Shown one piece after another: positions 8,099 to 16,889 of a DNA stretch of 62,823 nt. Below the pieces are notes generated by a model. That model was given only the letters and a program-made list of their open reading frames with translations, was not told the origin of the DNA and made no database searches. Source of the stretch: a virus; the IMG/VR virus record IMGVR_UViG_3300032284_001165, positions 1 through 62,823 of that record; one strand, given 5' to 3'. Position numbers and translations under genes: made by a program. Each line of letters starts with the position of its first letter. The first letter of the stretch is position 1.

Positions 8099-11000
8099 GT
8101 GTTGTTAAATACTATGACACAGGTTCTGCCCAATGGATAGCAGCAGCTTACGGTGCACAAGGCGTTCAAGGTTTACAAGGCACACAAGGTTTACAAGGAC
8201 CACAAGGCCCAAGTGTAACAGCTGGTCCTGGACTTCAATATGTTTCGGGTATTGTTCAACTACAATCACCTACTGGTACTGGTAACAACGTAGTATTGCA
8301 AAATACACCAACGCTTACTACTCCAAATATTGGTGCTGCAACAGGTACATCAGTCATTGTAACGGGCCAATTACAGGGAACGTCTATACAAAGAACTGGT
8401 GGTACTTCAGCTCAGTTCCTTAAAGCTGATGGGTCAGTAGATGGAAATACTTACATAACTGGTTTAACAGGGGCAGTACTTACTGCTGGTGGTTCAACAA
8501 TTACGCCACCTACTGCTGACATAAAAGGTCTTATTATTAAGCCCGCAACCACTGGTCTTAGCGCAACTATTACTGGAGCGTCTGTAACCTCTTCTTTTGC
8601 AAGCATAACTGGTGGAAGTATAACTGCATCTACAGCTACAACTACTATTACAGGAATAAGTTCAACGGCAGGTCTTGCTATTGGAATGAAGCTGACCAAA
8701 ACTGCTGGTACAGGAGTTTTTGGGGGTACCGCTGGAACTACGGTAATTAAAAGCGTTGATAGTGCAACTCAAATTACTATTTTTTCTACAGCCGCAAACA
8801 CTGCTGGAACTATCACATTTTCTGTTGCTCCACCAACAGGTGGAGTTACATACACAGCAACAAATTCATTTTCTGTTGGACAATTAGTTTCTGTAACGGG
8901 AGTTGTTCCATCTACATTAAACCCAACATATATATATTCAGAAATTGTTGGCGCTAACTCTACAACCTTTACTATTATAGCTGGACTTACTGGAGTTTAT
9001 ACCTCTGGTGGAACTGCAACGGCATGGTCTAACACACAAGAATGGCAAAATCCTTCAGGAACAGCTTCAGCTCAAATAAATGCATTGGGAGCAAGTAAGT
9101 TTACTGGTTTAATAAATGAATTTAGCCTTACTAATGGTATCCACCTGGGTGTTGGTGGTGGAGTTTCTATTGGTTCTGATACGTCCCCTAGATTACTTTT
9201 TGTTCCTCCTGGGGTTACAGATTATCTAAGTAACTGGCAGATAGATGTAAATGCTGGAGTTTTTAGATGGTTTACTCCAGGCAACGTAGCGATGAGCCTT
9301 ACAACTGCGGGAGCACTTTCTGTAGCGAGTACTGTTTCAGCTTCCGGTCAAATTCAAGCACTTTCTGCAGGAAGTACCGCAGATGGAACTGGTCAAATCT
9401 ACTTAAACGGATCTACAAGCAATAGAATTGAATTTTCTACAACTGGTAGTAACGCTCCATCTTATACTACAAGGTCTTCAGGAACTAAAATCCTTTTGTA
9501 CCCTCAGACTACAGGCTCTTCAGTTGACCACGCAATTGGATTAGATGCCAATACACATTGGGTTTCAGTGCCTACCTCTGCACATTTCTTTAAGTGGTAT
9601 GCAGGAACTACACTTGTTGGAACATTAACTGGTGCTGGGGTATTTACAACAACATCACTTATTGGAAACCAGATTCAAATTACATCATCAAGCGGTGGTG
9701 TTAAAGGTGTAACAGTAAAGCCTGCGGCTGCTGGACTTACTGCAACTATTACTAACGCAGTACAATCGGCTGGTACAGTAACCTATACAGCAACTAACTC
9801 ATTTACCGCAGGGCAACAAGTAACTATTACTGGTATCACCCCTACTACTTTTAACGTTACTAATGCTACTATTGCTTCTGCTACTGGCTCTAACTTTACA
9901 ATAGTCAATGCCTCACTTGGTGGAACTTACTCATCTGGCGGAACAGCAACAGCGTATGCCAACTTGCAAGAATGGCAGACAAACGCTGGAGTTTCCCAAG
10001 TAGTAGTAAACCAAGCAGGTTATGTAACAACTCCAAATACAGAACTTGTTATGGAGCAAACTGGTGATAGTTATGGCACCTCTCGCTTACGTTTGCAAAA
10101 CCGTGGCGGTCAAAACGGTCCATTGTTTGATACTTCAAATAGCACAGTAGATTTAGTTGACTTTGGTTTTAAGTCTATTTCTGGACAAGGAAATATACGT
10201 TATGAAGCCAGAGCATTTAGCGCTGCGGCTACCATAACAAATGGTCCAGAATTTCAAATTGGAAATACACAATTAACTGCACAAGGTGGACTTTTAGGTT
10301 CAGCAACATCATTTCCTCTTATAGTTGGAACAGGGCTAACTGACCGAAAAATACAAATTAACTCTACCACTGGTAATACTGTACCCCTTACTATTAAAGG
10401 AATAGCAACAAATACAGCAACCATTACTGGTGCAACAGTAACTACGTTTGCTAATATAACTGGTACCCTTATTACTCCTCAAGGTGTCTCTGTGGGAGTT
10501 TCAAGAATTACTGGTATAGCCTCAACAGCAAACCTATTACCAGGGATGACACTCACTTATGTTTCTGGTGCTGGTACATTTGGTGGAGGAACTGGACAAA
10601 TCATATCCGTTGATACTGCAACATCTATCAGCATATATACAACAGCATCATCTGTAGCAGGTTCAATTACATTCTCTATTCAAAATTCTGTAACATACAC
10701 GGCTACTAATACGTTTTCACAGACGCAAAACGTAACTATTACTGGAGCAACAGCTGGAACTCTTAACGTAGCTAATGCCTTTATTGGAGCAGTAACAGCT
10801 TCTAACTTTACAATTATTAATACCACCGCTTCTGGTACTTGGTCATCGGGCGGTACGGCAACAATTACTCAATCTGCGGGGTTAACCTCTTGGATAGGTT
10901 CAGCTGGTACATCTGTTGCCTCTATAGATACTTCTGGTAACGTAACGGCTACATCGCTTATTAAGTCTGGCGGTACTTCAGCTCAATTCCTTAAAGCTGA

Positions 11001-12264
11001 TGGATCAGTAGACAGTTCTACATATGCAGCAGCTTCTGCAGTAGCTACAGTAGCTGGAGTAAGAGCTGCTACTCAGGTATTAGCTAAGCAGTCCTATGTA
11101 GGCTCTAACAATATTATTCCAGCGTATTCATCCCCCGCGGGTTATGACACCGCTATTGACTCCCTATCATTAACTAACTTAAACGCTGGTTCTGCCTCTA
11201 TTAAGATGTTTTTAACTAACAAAAACATTGAAAACCAAAAATATATTGCAGTAGCACAAGGACCATCAACAAATGCATCTACTTCCACTGATGGTATAAC
11301 TTGGACTTTAACAACTATGCCAGTATCTGCAGCCTGGAGATCAGTAGCTTACGGTAATGGAGTATTTGCTGCAGTAGCAAATAGCGCAACATCAGCGGCT
11401 ACTTCAACTGACGGCATAACTTGGACTTTAACAACTTTGCCATCATCTGCATCTTGGTATTTAGTAACTTACGGTAACGGAGTATTTGTTGCAGTAGCAT
11501 ATGGCCCAACAACAACAGCTGCTTCCTCAACTGATGGAATCACTTGGACGCTAAGAACTATGCCATCATCTGCAAACTGGCGCACAGTAACTTATGGAAA
11601 TGGTGTTTTTGCTGCAGTAGCAAACAACTCAACAACAGCGGCTTCATCAACTGATGGCGTTACTTGGACTTTAAGAACTATGCCAGCATCTGCAACTTGG
11701 AGCTCGACAACTTATGGAAATGGTATATTTGCTGCTGTAGCAAACGGACCATCAACAAATGCAGCTAGCTCAACCGATGGTATAACTTGGACGCTAAGAA
11801 CCTTGCCAGCAGTTGCATTCTGGGTTTCAGTAGCCTATGGAAATGGTGTATTTGCTACAATAGCACCAAGCTCATCATCAGCGGCCTCATCAACTGATGG
11901 CGTTACTTGGACTTTAAGAACTAATGCATCATCATCTGCAAACTGGAACGCAATGGTTTATGGAAATGGTGTATTTGTTGCAATATCACCAAGCTCAACA
12001 ACAGCGTCCTCATCAACTGATGGAATCACTTGGACGCTAAGAACTATGCCATCATCTGCAAACTGGCAAGGAGTAGCTTCAGGACATGTTCAGGACTACG
12101 AGCTAATCTATAAAAATACTGCTTTAGCAACTAACGCTACTGGTTGGCTTGATGCTAACAAGTATGACCCTATCTTTGTACCAGCTGGATACTCTGTAAT
12201 TGCACAGTCTTCAGTATCCCCGGTTAATATTCAACTATCAGGAGAAAAGTGGGTTAACACATAA
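8095..12264 (+). CDS. Giant adhesin: collagen start, repeated beta modules, inserted seven-repeat propeller
   Basis: A 1389-residue tail fibre/adhesin. It opens with a short Trp domain and collagen-like triplets (to about residue 42), then common fibre motifs (TSAQFLKADGSVDGNTY, repeated near residue 965). Three copies of a beta module (VTYTATNSF...FTI...SGGTATA) lie at about 250-310, 560-625 and 865-925. Seven tandem repeats of about 40 residues with S-T-D-G-[IV]-T-W then follow, about residues 1050-1330. The repeats sit inside a small beta domain that resumes as QDYELIYKNTALATNATGWL and ends VNIQLSGEKW. Likely the main receptor-binding fibre. Confidence 0.75.
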   Translation: MSVVKYYDTGSAQWIAAAYGAQGVQGLQGTQGLQGPQGPSVTAGPGLQYVSGIVQLQSPTGTGNNVVLQNTPTLTTPNIGAATGTSVIVTGQLQGTSIQRTGGTSAQFLKADGSVDGNTYITGLTGAVLTAGGSTITPPTADIKGLIIKPATTGLSATITGASVTSSFASITGGSITASTATTTITGISSTAGLAIGMKLTKTAGTGVFGGTAGTTVIKSVDSATQITIFSTAANTAGTITFSVAPPTGGVTYTATNSFSVGQLVSVTGVVPSTLNPTYIYSEIVGANSTTFTIIAGLTGVYTSGGTATAWSNTQEWQNPSGTASAQINALGASKFTGLINEFSLTNGIHLGVGGGVSIGSDTSPRLLFVPPGVTDYLSNWQIDVNAGVFRWFTPGNVAMSLTTAGALSVASTVSASGQIQALSAGSTADGTGQIYLNGSTSNRIEFSTTGSNAPSYTTRSSGTKILLYPQTTGSSVDHAIGLDANTHWVSVPTSAHFFKWYAGTTLVGTLTGAGVFTTTSLIGNQIQITSSSGGVKGVTVKPAAAGLTATITNAVQSAGTVTYTATNSFTAGQQVTITGITPTTFNVTNATIASATGSNFTIVNASLGGTYSSGGTATAYANLQEWQTNAGVSQVVVNQAGYVTTPNTELVMEQTGDSYGTSRLRLQNRGGQNGPLFDTSNSTVDLVDFGFKSISGQGNIRYEARAFSAAATITNGPEFQIGNTQLTAQGGLLGSATSFPLIVGTGLTDRKIQINSTTGNTVPLTIKGIATNTATITGATVTTFANITGTLITPQGVSVGVSRITGIASTANLLPGMTLTYVSGAGTFGGGTGQIISVDTATSISIYTTASSVAGSITFSIQNSVTYTATNTFSQTQNVTITGATAGTLNVANAFIGAVTASNFTIINTTASGTWSSGGTATITQSAGLTSWIGSAGTSVASIDTSGNVTATSLIKSGGTSAQFLKADGSVDSSTYAAASAVATVAGVRAATQVLAKQSYVGSNNIIPAYSSPAGYDTAIDSLSLTNLNAGSASIKMFLTNKNIENQKYIAVAQGPSTNASTSTDGITWTLTTMPVSAAWRSVAYGNGVFAAVANSATSAATSTDGITWTLTTLPSSASWYLVTYGNGVFVAVAYGPTTTAASSTDGITWTLRTMPSSANWRTVTYGNGVFAAVANNSTTAASSTDGVTWTLRTMPASATWSSTTYGNGIFAAVANGPSTNAASSTDGITWTLRTLPAVAFWVSVAYGNGVFATIAPSSSSAASSTDGVTWTLRTNASSSANWNAMVYGNGVFVAISPSSTTASSSTDGITWTLRTMPSSANWQGVASGHVQDYELIYKNTALATNATGWLDANKYDPIFVPAGYSVIAQSSVSPVNIQLSGEKWVNT
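11246..12080 (+). repeat. Seven tandem 120/123-bp propeller repeats, copy A
   Basis: The ACTGATGG-type core recurs at 11287, 11407, 11530, 11650, 11773, 11893 and 12016, giving a period of 120 or 123 bases. Each unit encodes SSTDGITWTLRTMPSSANW followed by a variable stretch and YGNGVFAAVA. Seven units suggest a seven-bladed beta-propeller. Confidence 0.85.
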
Positions 12265-13481
12265 TGGCTACTTGGAATAGAGATGAATCCACACTACGCA
12301 AGGCTTTTGTATCTCAAGGAGAAGCTGCGGTTACTAACTCAACTCCCGTATATCGTTCTCCTCAGAGTAAAACCTCTTATGTAAAAAAGATTGTTGTAAC
12401 TAATAACTCCGGTACTGCAGGCACTTTTGATATCTCATTACATGAGAATAGCTTCATACAAGGTGGAAACGTATTTGTTGCTGTAGCATATGGCCCATCA
12501 ACAGCAGCAGCATATTCAACTGACGGTATTACTTGGACGTTAAGAACCTTGCCATCATCTGCAGCTTGGTATGGAGTAGCTTATGGAAACGGTGTTTTTG
12601 CTGCAGTAGCAGGCGGCCCAGCATCAACAGCAGCCTCTTCCACTGATGGTATAACATGGTCTTTAAGAACTTTGCCAGTATCTGCAAACTGGCAATCAGT
12701 AACTTACGGTAATGGGGTATTTGTTGCAACAACAATCGGCACAACAACATCAGCGGCTTCATCAACTGATGGTATAACTTGGACGCTAAGAACTATGCCA
12801 TCATCTGGATATTGGTATGGAGTAGCTTATGGAAACGGTGTTTTTGCTGCAATAGTACAAAACTCAACATCGGCAGCTTCATCTACTGACGGAATTACTT
12901 GGACTGCTAGAACTATGCCATCATCTGCAAGCTGGATTTCAGTAGCTTATGGAAACGGTGTTTTTGCTGCAGTAGCAAGCAGCTCAACATCAGCGGCAAC
13001 CTCAACCGATGGTATAACTTGGACGCTAAGAACTATGCCATCATCTGCATTTTGGTATTCAGTAACGTACGGCAATGGTGTTTTTGCTGCAATATCATAT
13101 GGATCAACATCGGCAGCCTCATCTACTGATGGTATTACTTGGACGCTAAGAACTATGCCATCATCTGCAAACTGGTTTGCAGTAGCATATGGCAATGGAG
13201 TATTTGCTGCAGTATCAGCATCCTCAACATCAGCAGCCACATCCACTGATGGTATTACTTGGACGCTAAGAACTATGCCATCAAACGTAAACTGGAATGC
13301 AATAGCTTACCCACAGCGTTCAGACTTCTCTAGCGATAACTACCTATATAAGTCAGTAAATATAGGTTTTGGTACATCAGCAACCCAGTCTATATCTTAT
13401 GAAGTTATGGTTCCTCCTACCCACGAAATTAGAGCTAGAGCTACAGTACCGGTGCAGGTAACCGTTATAGGCGAGGTATAA
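12264..13481 (+). CDS. Adhesin with inserted seven-repeat propeller
   Basis: A 405-residue protein that is essentially one small beta domain split by a propeller. Residues 1-65 (KKIVVTNNSGTAGTFDISLH) are the first half and the last 55 (SDNYLYKSVNIGFGTSATQS to VTVIGEV) the second. Between them seven repeats of about 40 residues carry S-T-D-G-I-T-W and YGNGVF(A/V). The motif is one residue shorter than the classical Asp-box (SxDxGxTW). It overlaps the preceding adhesin by one base and probably works with it at the fibre tip. Confidence 0.75.
   Translation: MATWNRDESTLRKAFVSQGEAAVTNSTPVYRSPQSKTSYVKKIVVTNNSGTAGTFDISLHENSFIQGGNVFVAVAYGPSTAAAYSTDGITWTLRTLPSSAAWYGVAYGNGVFAAVAGGPASTAASSTDGITWSLRTLPVSANWQSVTYGNGVFVATTIGTTTSAASSTDGITWTLRTMPSSGYWYGVAYGNGVFAAIVQNSTSAASSTDGITWTARTMPSSASWISVAYGNGVFAAVASSSTSAATSTDGITWTLRTMPSSAFWYSVTYGNGVFAAISYGSTSAASSTDGITWTLRTMPSSANWFAVAYGNGVFAAVSASSTSAATSTDGITWTLRTMPSNVNWNAIAYPQRSDFSSDNYLYKSVNIGFGTSATQSISYEVMVPPTHEIRARATVPVQVTVIGEV
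12463..13320 (+). repeat. Seven tandem 120/123-bp propeller repeats, copy B
   Basis: Cores recur at about 12519, 12642, 12765, 12885, 13005, 13125 and 13245. The unit is nearly the same as copy A. The residues just after the Trp (YG, QS, YG, IS, YS, FA, NA) and the loop after FAAVA are the main variable positions, while the scaffold is strongly kept. Confidence 0.85.
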
Positions 13482-13517
13482 TATGATACAGTATAAAGAT
13501 AGCCTTAAGGAGACACT

Positions 13518-13802
13518 ATGTCAGTAAGATATGAAATCGAAGATGGTACAAATGCCGTAAAGGTATTCTATGATGATAGTACAGTCCCATCCCTCTATCA
13601 ACCAAACTATCCAGGTGGAGATGCTTGGGCAGATGCTGCTGAAGCAGCGGCTTGGGCGGAACTATACATTGAATCTATTGTAAACGAAGATGCCCCATAT
13701 GCTCCAGGAAATCGTGGAGAAGAGGGTGGCAAAAAGCCTACACCTGAAGAGATTGCAGCTCAACAAGCTGAACTAGAAGCTAGCCGTAATCCAGCAGAAT
13801 AA
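13518..13802 (+). CDS. Small protein at end of fibre block, unknown
   Basis: A 94-residue protein with AAGGAG before its ATG. A beta-type start (VRYEIEDGTNAVKVFYDD) is followed by an Ala/Glu-rich helix (DAAEAAAWAELYIESI) and a charged, probably disordered tail. I do not recognise the family; its position between adhesins and glycosyltransferases suggests a fibre-associated role. Confidence 0.65.
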   Translation: MSVRYEIEDGTNAVKVFYDDSTVPSLYQPNYPGGDAWADAAEAAAWAELYIESIVNEDAPYAPGNRGEEGGKKPTPEEIAAQQAELEASRNPAE

Positions 13803-13822
13803 CTATTAACGAGGGCGACTAA

Positions 13823-14533
13823 ATGGAACACTATGACGTACTAATTGCAACACCCGGCGCAATGCTAGAGGCTCAGTATGTTAAGAGTCTAGTGTTAACT
13901 TTAGCCGAATGTGATAGGCGGGGAATCACTTACAAGTGGTTAAACGCCTACACATCCCTTGTTCATCATGCTCGTGAGTTAACCGCTAGTGGTATAGAGG
14001 GAATGCAGCTTGATCCCACCCAAACTACACCTGGTGGTAAAGACATCACCTATAACAAGATTTTTTGGATTGACTCAGACATTTCTTGGACCACTGAGCA
14101 GTTCTTTAAAATATACGACTCAGAATATGATGTAGCTTGCGGCTCTTATCTACTAGCTGATGGTATGACTACAACTGTTCATGCGTGGGGAGCACCTGGC
14201 GGTATGCCTGCCCATGAGATTGTAAAGATTACAGAACCTCTACGTGTACAAAGTTGCGGGTTTGGTTTTGTCGCCATGAAGTCGGGAGTATTTGAAAAGA
14301 TTCAACGCCCTTGGTTCTCCCACGAATATGTAAAAGTCGGGGAAGATGCAAACGGCAAAGACATTATGGATGCTGTGGGTGAGGATATCTCTTGGTGCGT
14401 TAAAGCCTATCGTGCAGGTATTGAACTTTACTTTGACCCTACAGTTCTAGTAACCCACATGAAGAAACAACCTATTACCTGGGACCATATCCCTAAAAAC
14501 TTTGTCCCTTCTACATTTAAACAGAGGCTCTAA
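13823..14533 (+). CDS. Glycosyltransferase-like protein (GT-A fold type)
   Basis: A 236-residue protein with features of family 2-type glycosyltransferases: an N-terminal strand (YDVLIATPGAMLEAQYV), a helix holding ARELTASG, and a DSD motif in FWIDSDISW (near residue 79) that would bind the metal and nucleotide-sugar phosphate. A later E/D-rich segment (AVGEDISWCVKAYRAG) matches the usual acceptor-activating region. The stop overlaps the next start by one base, so the two transferases are likely a pair. It may decorate virion proteins or alter host surface sugars. Confidence 0.7.
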   Translation: MEHYDVLIATPGAMLEAQYVKSLVLTLAECDRRGITYKWLNAYTSLVHHARELTASGIEGMQLDPTQTTPGGKDITYNKIFWIDSDISWTTEQFFKIYDSEYDVACGSYLLADGMTTTVHAWGAPGGMPAHEIVKITEPLRVQSCGFGFVAMKSGVFEKIQRPWFSHEYVKVGEDANGKDIMDAVGEDISWCVKAYRAGIELYFDPTVLVTHMKKQPITWDHIPKNFVPSTFKQRL

Positions 14534-15270
14534 TGGCTAAGAAACCACAGTCAGTATTTATTGCTACCCCGATGTACGGAGGTATGTGCCATGGCTCTTA
14601 TGCTAAGAGCCTATTTAACACTATGAAGCTCTTACTTGATAGTGGTTACGAGGTCCAATTTAGGGATATGTATAATAACTCTATTATCACAGAGGCAAGA
14701 GATTCCCTTACCCAGATGTTCTTAAATTCTGGATGTAACTATCTATTCTTTATAGATGCGGACCAGTCTTTTAAGCCAGAAGATGTACTACGCATGATTA
14801 AAGAAGATAAAGATATTATTGGTGGGGTTGTACCTAAAAAGCGTATTAATTGGGACACGGTTTCAGAAGCTACAAAACACGGGGTGCCTGCAGATAAGCT
14901 CAGCAAGTTTAGCGGGGAGTTTAATCTAGCCCTACTACCTGGTGCAGAGCAACCAGAAGACTTTACTAAGTCCTTTGAGGTATCCCATATTGGCACAGGT
15001 ATGATGATCATCAAGCGTTCTGTATTTGAAAAGTTAAAACCCCAAACTAAAGCCTATCTATTTTCATCTACGGGTGTTCTTGGTATTAACCCAGGAGATA
15101 CTCTTAATCAATACTGGAAATGTGAAGTATCAAGTTCAGGACTTTTAATGGGTGAGGATGTTAATTTCTGCAATATGTGGAGAGACTTGGGAGGAAAAGT
15201 ATTTGCTGCCCCATACGCTAAAACAACCCATGTTGGATCTTATGAGTTTGACGGTACTTTAAACCCCTAA
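14533..15270 (+). CDS. Glycosyltransferase-like protein (GT-A fold type)
   Basis: A 245-residue relative of the preceding protein: N-terminal strand VFIATPMYGGMCHGSYAKS, ARDSLTQMFL helix, and the metal-binding FIDADQSF motif near residue 75. SSSGLLMGEDVNFCNMWRDLGG is the likely catalytic-acid region. The 3' end overlaps by 12 bases the end of the convergent - strand TPR gene, with no room for a terminator between them. Confidence 0.7.
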   Translation: MAKKPQSVFIATPMYGGMCHGSYAKSLFNTMKLLLDSGYEVQFRDMYNNSIITEARDSLTQMFLNSGCNYLFFIDADQSFKPEDVLRMIKEDKDIIGGVVPKKRINWDTVSEATKHGVPADKLSKFSGEFNLALLPGAEQPEDFTKSFEVSHIGTGMMIIKRSVFEKLKPQTKAYLFSSTGVLGINPGDTLNQYWKCEVSSSGLLMGEDVNFCNMWRDLGGKVFAAPYAKTTHVGSYEFDGTLNP

Positions 15271-15810
15271 CCTATCCAAGTTAGCTTGTATAGAAACCTT
15301 ATACTGAACAGGAAGTTTTTGAGACAGTAAGTCTACAAATAAACTCTTAGACTCTTGTGCACGTCCCACCCACCAGCCTGCTACAGCCTTTTCAAATAGC
15401 AACCCTAATTTACCAGGATAATCTAAAAATTCATTTGCTTGGTCTAGTGAATGATACAAGCCAAGTTCAGCCCAGGTATAGCACTCTCTCCATTCAGCGT
15501 TACGCTCATGGAATCGGGACATTAAAAAGTACCCTTCTTCTCTATGAGGCTGTAAAGCAACCGCTTGTAGTATGCAGTTACTAACTGTATGCTTCCTATC
15601 ATTTTGGCTTTCAAAACATATAGACATACGCAATAGCGATTGATAGGCTAGGTCTGGATGGGTTTCATAACCAAACTCAGCAGTGCGTAGATAAAAAGAA
15701 ACTGCGGAGGCCGTTTGTCCACGGCTATCATATTCTTTGGCACAAGCAAAGTTAAGTTCGGGATTAAAGGGATCACTAGATAGATTTACTACTAAGTCCT
15801 CAATGCGCAT
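15259..15810 (-). CDS. TPR-like protein, partner of sugar enzymes
   Basis: A 183-residue, mostly helical protein with TPR-like pairs (FACAKEYDSRGQTASAVSFY, then LQPHREEGYFLMSRFHERNA and ECYTWAELGLYHSLD). Such helical repeats often accompany glycosyltransferases in phage and bacterial surface loci. It is encoded on the - strand just after the GH130-like gene, overlapping it by 11 bases, so the two form a small operon against the general direction of transcription. Confidence 0.65.
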   Translation of the reverse strand: MRIEDLVVNLSSDPFNPELNFACAKEYDSRGQTASAVSFYLRTAEFGYETHPDLAYQSLLRMSICFESQNDRKHTVSNCILQAVALQPHREEGYFLMSRFHERNAEWRECYTWAELGLYHSLDQANEFLDYPGKLGLLFEKAVAGWWVGRAQESKSLFVDLLSQKLPVQYKVSIQANLDRLGV

Positions 15811-16801
15811 AGTTAGTTGCCTCTTTTACTAGTCCGTCAATTAAATCCCCGGGAGTTCTTAATACAAAAGCGCAGTTATCTTGAAACCCAAAGGAAATAA
15901 ACAGATCTCCTTGGTATTCAGCAGCACCCACACAGAACTCAATCTGCCCATCTAAAAATGAGAATGGGTTAGAAATACCTATAAAGTTAAAGTCCTCATC
16001 CCACAATACTAGGCGATGGCGATATAGTCCATCTTTTTGCATAAGATAGTTTTTATATAGGTCTACCTCATGGGTAATGGAAATATATTGACCCTTCCAC
16101 TTAAGTACATGGGAGCTTCCACGTTGGTCCTTAGGAGCCGCAGGAGTCGTTTTAAGGGCCTCTTGTGTAGTGTCTGGGGTATCTGGGTGGGAGTATACAA
16201 TTTCGGTCGGCATAGTCCATTTAACAAAGGTATAGGGCCTATCCAAAACCGGTACCCAGTTCTTTTCACAATAAGATTCATCGGGTTCTGGTGTAGGAAT
16301 ACGCTTACGGACTATTTCCTTAACAGTCCAGTTAGTCTTATCTAACTCAATTTTGGTGTACTCCATACGTCCTTGACCATTGGTAGTGGTATCTCTACGT
16401 ACCCCGATTAAATAATAGGAACCTTCCCATTGAACTATTCGGGCATCTTCTAAACCAACGAACTCCCATATAGGTGTATGAAGGCTTAACATCTCAACAC
16501 GAGTGTAATCAGTCATTTCTAGATCTGAGTTAAGCCTACATAGGTAGTTCTCAGTTATAAGACGTTGATCCTTTTCAGGGTGTAAGTAAGCTAAAGGACC
16601 CCAGCGTGAAGGAAACTTTTGAGTATTCTCAGAATGATAAAGTGTGTAGTTAACGTGGCGTAAATTAACTAGAATATCCCCATCGTCATCTATAAAAATA
16701 GATGGGTTCATTAAACCCGTACCAGAAGTAAGGCCTTGGGATATTACGAGGGGTGCTAATTTGCCCCCTTGGGCTACCGCCCGTTGCACCAGATTGTCCA
16801 T
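15800..16801 (-). CDS. GH130-like five-bladed propeller glycoside phosphorylase/hydrolase homologue
   Basis: A 333-residue protein with blade-like motifs of the GH130/GH43-type propeller enzymes: MNPSIFIDDDGDILVNLRHV, GLEDARIVQWEGSYYLIGVR, EKNWVPV, RGSSHVLKWKGQYI and IEFCVGAAEYQGDLFISFG. GLEDAR and EKNW are typical landmarks of GH130 relatives. It probably binds or cleaves a mannose-type glycan, but I cannot confirm a catalytic acid. There is no ribosome site; a TATAAT ends eight bases before the ATG, suggesting a leaderless message. Reads against neighbouring genes. Confidence 0.65.
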   Translation of the reverse strand: MDNLVQRAVAQGGKLAPLVISQGLTSGTGLMNPSIFIDDDGDILVNLRHVNYTLYHSENTQKFPSRWGPLAYLHPEKDQRLITENYLCRLNSDLEMTDYTRVEMLSLHTPIWEFVGLEDARIVQWEGSYYLIGVRRDTTTNGQGRMEYTKIELDKTNWTVKEIVRKRIPTPEPDESYCEKNWVPVLDRPYTFVKWTMPTEIVYSHPDTPDTTQEALKTTPAAPKDQRGSSHVLKWKGQYISITHEVDLYKNYLMQKDGLYRHRLVLWDEDFNFIGISNPFSFLDGQIEFCVGAAEYQGDLFISFGFQDNCAFVLRTPGDLIDGLVKEATNYAH

Positions 16802-16808
16802 ATAACCT

Positions 16809-16814
16809 ATTATA
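16809..16814 (-). promoter_or_regulatory. -10 element for leaderless - strand operon
   Basis: On the - strand TATAAT lies just before the ATG at 16801, so transcription would begin at or within a base or two of the start codon. No Shine-Dalgarno sequence is present. This arrangement is frequent in actinobacteria. No clear -35 is seen. Confidence 0.5.
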
Positions 16815-16889
16815 CCCTAGGTAGTTTGGGTAAAAGACAGGGTAAATATGGCATATACTTTAGGCTACTAGCAACTCTCAAGGAGTCCC

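Noticed and set aside
11246-13320. Repeat arrays as a CRISPR or a diversity-generating target
   Set aside because: Repeats are in-frame coding units of 120/123 bases with no spacers, and no reverse transcriptase or template repeat was seen. Variable codons are not limited to A-to-N changes.
13477-13497. TATAAT and TATAAA before the 13518 gene as a promoter
   Set aside because: No acceptable -35 at 16-19 bases; the first overlaps the stop codon of the adhesin, so left out as a feature.
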